Under the pieces are notes generated by a model. The model was not told the DNA's origin. It made no database searches and worked only from the letters and a program-made list of their open reading frames with translations. From Clostridium sp. 1001275B_160808_H3 (lineage in GTDB: Bacteria > Bacillota > Clostridia > Clostridiales > Clostridiaceae), in contig NZ_JADNAT010000027.1 of the NCBI RefSeq assembly GCF_015550425.1, positions 1-39,746 on the forward strand: a DNA stretch of 39,746 nt. Direction: 5' to 3'. A program made the translations under genes and the position numbers. Below, one piece after another: positions 36,716 through 39,746 of the stretch (the stretch's first letter is position 1; each line of letters opens with the position of its first letter).

Positions 36716-39262
36716 ATGAATTTAAACGAGGGAAAAGTTATATCTATTGATATAAATAAAGAAATGAAAAGATGCTATATCGACTATGCAATGAGTGTAA
36801 TAGTCGGTCGTGCACTTCCAGATGTTAGAGATGGATTAAAACCTGTACATAGAAGAATATTATACTCTATGAACGATTTAGGATTATCTCCAGAAAAGGG
36901 ATATAGAAAATGTGCAAGAATAGTTGGGGAAGTTTTAGGTAAGTACCATCCACATGGTGACACATCTGTTTATGATGCACTTGTAAGAATGGCACAAGAC
37001 TTCTCAATGAGATATATGCTTGTAGACGGTCATGGTAACTTTGGTTCAGTAGATGGAGATAGCGCAGCTGCTATGAGATATACTGAAGCTAAAATGAATA
37101 AGATTGCTGTTGAAATGTTAAGAGATATAACAAAGGATACAGTTGATTTTATTCCAAACTTCGATGGAGAAGAGAAGGAACCAGTTGTATTACCATCAAG
37201 ATATCCAAATCTTTTAGTTAATGGATCATCAGGTATAGCTGTAGGTATGGCAACAAATATTCCTCCTCATAACTTAGGAGAAGTAATAGATGGAACAATA
37301 ATGCTTATAGATAATCCAGATATTACTGTTTTAGAGCTAATGTCTGTTATAAAGGGACCAGATTTCCCAACGGGAGCTATTATTATGGGTAAGTCAGGAA
37401 TAAGAGCAGCGTATGAAACTGGTAAAGGAAGAATAATAGTTAGAGCAAAGGCTGAAATTGAAGAAGAAAATAATAGGCATAGAATAATAGTTACTGAAAT
37501 ACCATATCAAGTAAATAAAGCTAAACTAATAGAAAATATAGCAGATTTAGTTAAAGATAAAAAAATAGTTGGAATATCAGATTTAAGAGATGAATCTGAT
37601 AGAGAAGGTATGAGAATTGTAGTAGAGCTTAAGAAGGATGCAAATCCAAATGTAATACTAAATATGTTATATAAGCATACTAAAATGCAAGATACATTTG
37701 GTGTTATAATGTTAGCTCTAGTTAACAATGAGCCGCAAGTATTGAATCTTAAGCAAGTATTAAGTAACTATATAGAGTTCCAAAAGGAAGTAGTAACTAG
37801 AAGAACTATATTTGAATTGAATAAAGCAGAAGCTAGGGCTCATATACTTGAGGGACTAAAGATAGCTCTAGATAATATTGATGAGGTTATAAGTATAATT
37901 AGATCATCAAAAACCACTGAAATAGCAAAAAATACATTAATTGAAAGATTCAATTTAAGTGAAAAGCAAGCTCAAGCAATCTTAGAAATGAGATTAAGAA
38001 GATTAACAGGTTTAGAAAGAGATAAAATAGAAGAAGAACTTGCAGAAATTATGAAATTAATAGATTATTTAAATTCAATATTAGCAAGCGAAGAAAAACT
38101 TCTTTCTGTAATAAAAGAAGAATTAATAGAAATAAAGAATAGATATGGGGATGAAAGAAGAACTTCAATAGAAAAAGTAGTTAATGAAATAGATATTGAA
38201 GATCTTATTCAAGAAGAAGAAGTTGTTGTAACTTTAACTCATTCAGGATACATTAAGAGAATATCTGCAGATACATATTCTGCCCAAAGAAGAGGGGGAA
38301 GAGGAATACAGGCAATGTCTACAAAGGAAGATGATTTTGTAGAACATGTTAATGTAGTTTCAACTCACTCAGATATACTGTTCTTTACGAATAAAGGAAG
38401 AGTTTATAAGTTAAGAGCTTATGAAATACCTGATGCAGGTAGAACTGCAAAAGGAACTAATATTATAAACCTAATAGCTATAGAACAAGATGAAAGGATT
38501 GAAACGGTTCTTTCTGTTAAAGATGATGTAAATGAAGGATTCCTATTTATGGGGACTAAGCAAGGATTAGTAAAGAAGACACCTTTATCCGAATTTAAGA
38601 ATCTTAGAAAGAATGGATTAATAGCTATAAATCTCAGAGATGGTGATGAGCTTCTAAAAGTTAAGATAACTCGTGGTGATGCTGATATAGTTATAGTAAC
38701 TCAAGATGGAAATGCAATAAGATTTAATGAAACAGATGTAAGACCTATGGGAAGGACAGCATCAGGAGTAAGGTCAATAAATTTAAGGAAAGACGATATT
38801 GCTGTATGCATGGATATAGCTGTAGAAGGAGAAGACTTACTTGTTATTAGTGAGAATGGATTTGGAAAAAGAACTCCTATAACAGAATATAAGAGACAAA
38901 AAAGAGGCGGAACAGGATTAATAACATATAAGTTATCTGAGAAGACAGGTAAAGTTATAGGTGCAACTATATGTAAGATAGATGATGAGCTTATGTTAAT
39001 AAATACAAGTGGTGTAGCTATAAGAATAAATGTATCTGATATATCAGTAACTAGTAGATCTGCAATGGGAGTAACTCTTATGAGGACTACAGATGAAGAA
39101 AAGATAGCTGCAATTGCTAAAATATCAGGAAGTATTGATGATAAAGAAGAGCAATTAACACTAGATAGTGAAGATGTAAGTGATGAAGTTAAAAGTGAAA
39201 TAGCAGTTGTAAATGATTCTGATAATAGTTTAAATGAATTATTAGATAGGGCTGAAGAATAA
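36716..39262 (+). CDS. gyrA: DNA gyrase subunit A
   Basis: The DNA-cleaving subunit of gyrase. From the ATG at 36716 it has 848 residues, and numbering then coincides with E. coli: catalytic Tyr122 lies in AAMRYTEAK. The quinolone region reads [10 protein letters not shown], with Thr83, Ser84 and Asp87, so no classical resistance substitution is visible. The GyrA box QRRGGRG in the C-terminal beta-pinwheel confirms true gyrase rather than topoisomerase IV. The tail is acidic (about 40 residues). An in-frame GTG three codons earlier is discounted because GAGGTG fits the ATG. Confidence 0.98.
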   Translation: MNLNEGKVISIDINKEMKRCYIDYAMSVIVGRALPDVRDGLKPVHRRILYSMNDLGLSPEKGYRKCARIVGEVLGKYHPHGDTSVYDALVRMAQDFSMRYMLVDGHGNFGSVDGDSAAAMRYTEAKMNKIAVEMLRDITKDTVDFIPNFDGEEKEPVVLPSRYPNLLVNGSSGIAVGMATNIPPHNLGEVIDGTIMLIDNPDITVLELMSVIKGPDFPTGAIIMGKSGIRAAYETGKGRIIVRAKAEIEEENNRHRIIVTEIPYQVNKAKLIENIADLVKDKKIVGISDLRDESDREGMRIVVELKKDANPNVILNMLYKHTKMQDTFGVIMLALVNNEPQVLNLKQVLSNYIEFQKEVVTRRTIFELNKAEARAHILEGLKIALDNIDEVISIIRSSKTTEIAKNTLIERFNLSEKQAQAILEMRLRRLTGLERDKIEEELAEIMKLIDYLNSILASEEKLLSVIKEELIEIKNRYGDERRTSIEKVVNEIDIEDLIQEEEVVVTLTHSGYIKRISADTYSAQRRGGRGIQAMSTKEDDFVEHVNVVSTHSDILFFTNKGRVYKLRAYEIPDAGRTAKGTNIINLIAIEQDERIETVLSVKDDVNEGFLFMGTKQGLVKKTPLSEFKNLRKNGLIAINLRDGDELLKVKITRGDADIVIVTQDGNAIRFNETDVRPMGRTASGVRSINLRKDDIAVCMDIAVEGEDLLVISENGFGKRTPITEYKRQKRGGTGLITYKLSEKTGKVIGATICKIDDELMLINTSGVAIRINVSDISVTSRSAMGVTLMRTTDEEKIAAIAKISGSIDDKEEQLTLDSEDVSDEVKSEIAVVNDSDNSLNELLDRAEE

Positions 39263-39282
39263 GAGAATATATAAATATAAAT

Positions 39283-39338
39283 AAAAATAAGTCGTGATTG
39301 TCATAATTTAATATTATAGATAATCGCGATTTATTTTT
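39283..39338 (+). terminator. Terminator after gyrA
   Basis: AAAAATAAGTCGTGATT (39283-39299) pairs with AATCGCGATTTATTTTT (39322-39338) with two G-U pairs. T residues continue after the stem. It separates the gyr operon from the rRNA promoters. Confidence 0.85.
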
Positions 39339-39507
39339 TTAGCAACAAAAAGTATTGAAAATATAGTTATATACAAATAATTTAACGTAATCATATCCTG
39401 GCGTATCATCAATAGAAAAAGATAGATATTAATAGAAAATTAAAGGAAAACAAGTATAATTCATTGTGATATAGTAAATTATATAAAACTAATTTAAATT
39501 TAAATGT

Positions 39508-39538
39508 TAAGATAAATCTCGTCGCTGAGAGATGCGAC
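39508..39538 (+). promoter_or_regulatory. Probable second (upstream) rRNA promoter with GTCGC hairpin
   Basis: TAAGAT (39508-39513), the same -10 as in the main rRNA promoter, is followed 7 bases later by GTCGCTGAGAGATGCGAC (39521-39538), which folds as a hairpin. No good -35 stands 17 bases upstream. The layout copies that of the promoter at 39571-39599. The rest of the stretch 39339-39507 is AT-rich and I see nothing firm in it. Confidence 0.5.
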
Positions 39539-39570
39539 AAAACAAGTCAAAAAAACTTTGAAAAAAGTTG

Positions 39571-39599
39571 TTGACAAGAAAGAAAACAAATGATAAGAT
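39571..39599 (+). promoter_or_regulatory. rRNA operon promoter
   Basis: A perfect TTGACA (39571-39576) and TAAGAT (39594-39599) are 17 bases apart. The predicted start is near 39606, at GTCGC. The transcript leader then contains CTTTGAAAATTGAAC (about 39633-39647), a sequence commonly found ahead of 16S genes in Firmicutes. Confidence 0.88.
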
Positions 39600-39737
39600 A
39601 AGAAAGTCGCTTGAGGGCGATGAAGAAAATGGTCTTTGAAAATTGAACAGAAAATAAGTTAAGTAAAATAAACCAGCAATTCTTTTAGACGTCTTAAAAT
39701 TAAGACTCAAAGTAATTTGAGCGAAGAGATTAAACTT

Positions 39738-39746
39738 TTTATTGAG
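39738..39746 (+). rRNA. 16S rRNA gene, first bases only
   Basis: The window ends in TTTATTGAG. In clostridia this is followed by AGTTTGATCCTGGCTCAG, the 16S 5' region. Only about nine bases of the mature RNA fall inside the window. The call rests on the promoter and leader before it. Confidence 0.6.

Noticed and set aside
36716..39262. Quinolone-resistance substitution in GyrA
   Set aside because: Thr83, Ser84 and Asp87 look like the ordinary residues for clostridia; no classical change is present.

Overview
The window is the chromosomal replication-origin region of an AT-rich, spore-forming member of Clostridium sensu stricto. This rests on the gene order rpmH-[oriC]-dnaA-dnaN-yaaA-recF-remB-gyrB-gyrA with rnpA-yidD-yidC-jag-mnmE-mnmG-rsmG-noc-parA-parB on the other side, the spore gene yyaC, clostridial families (DUF3343, DUF4446, DUF951, MazG-like next to GdpP), strong GGAGG ribosome-binding sites and very AT-rich spacers. 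Species cannot be fixed from the sequence alone.

Layout. 1-425: a four-gene tRNA operon (Glu-Asp-Val-Glu as lettered, read leftwards) with a consensus promoter. 480-9130: loosely packed genes: an unrecognised 193-residue protein, an HI0933-type flavoprotein, an acyl-ACP thioesterase, a DUF1858 protein, a membrane protein, purA, a malic enzyme, proC and a reduced Hsp20. 9169-17910: leftward housekeeping genes, including dnaB, lonB, rplI-gdpP-mazG-like, rpsF-ssb-rpsR behind an S6:S18-type leader, DUF951, an MscS channel and DUF3343. 18209-20026: a rightward pair, a cysteine-desulfurase-like gene and yyaC. 20039-24138: DUF4446, two parS sites, parB, parA, noc and rsmG. 24156-29781: mnmG, mnmE, then the rpmH-rnpA-yidD-yidC-jag operon. 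29782-31930: bipartite oriC with DnaA-box clusters on both sides of dnaA and a DnaA-trio unwinding element before dnaN. 31931-39262: dnaN to gyrA. 39263-39746: terminator, tandem rRNA promoters and the first bases of a 16S gene.

How it fits together. Most genes run away from oriC and so are co-directional with replication on both arms. On the left arm five are head-on: the flavoprotein, malic enzyme, hsp20-like, csd-like and yyaC genes. The window holds initiation (DnaA, oriC), elongation (DnaB, DnaN, SSB), supercoiling (GyrAB), repair (RecF) and segregation/nucleoid occlusion (ParA, ParB-parS, Noc), together with membrane insertion (YidC/YidD), RNase P protein and tRNA-modification genes.

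I see no mobile element, prophage, CRISPR array or defence island, and no convincing new multi-gene system. The notable points are regulatory: a hairpin that buries the yyaC ribosome-binding site, a stem-loop between the parA ribosome-binding site and its start codon, an S6:S18-type leader, the DnaA-trio element and twin parS sites. All calls are from reading the sequence; no database search was run.
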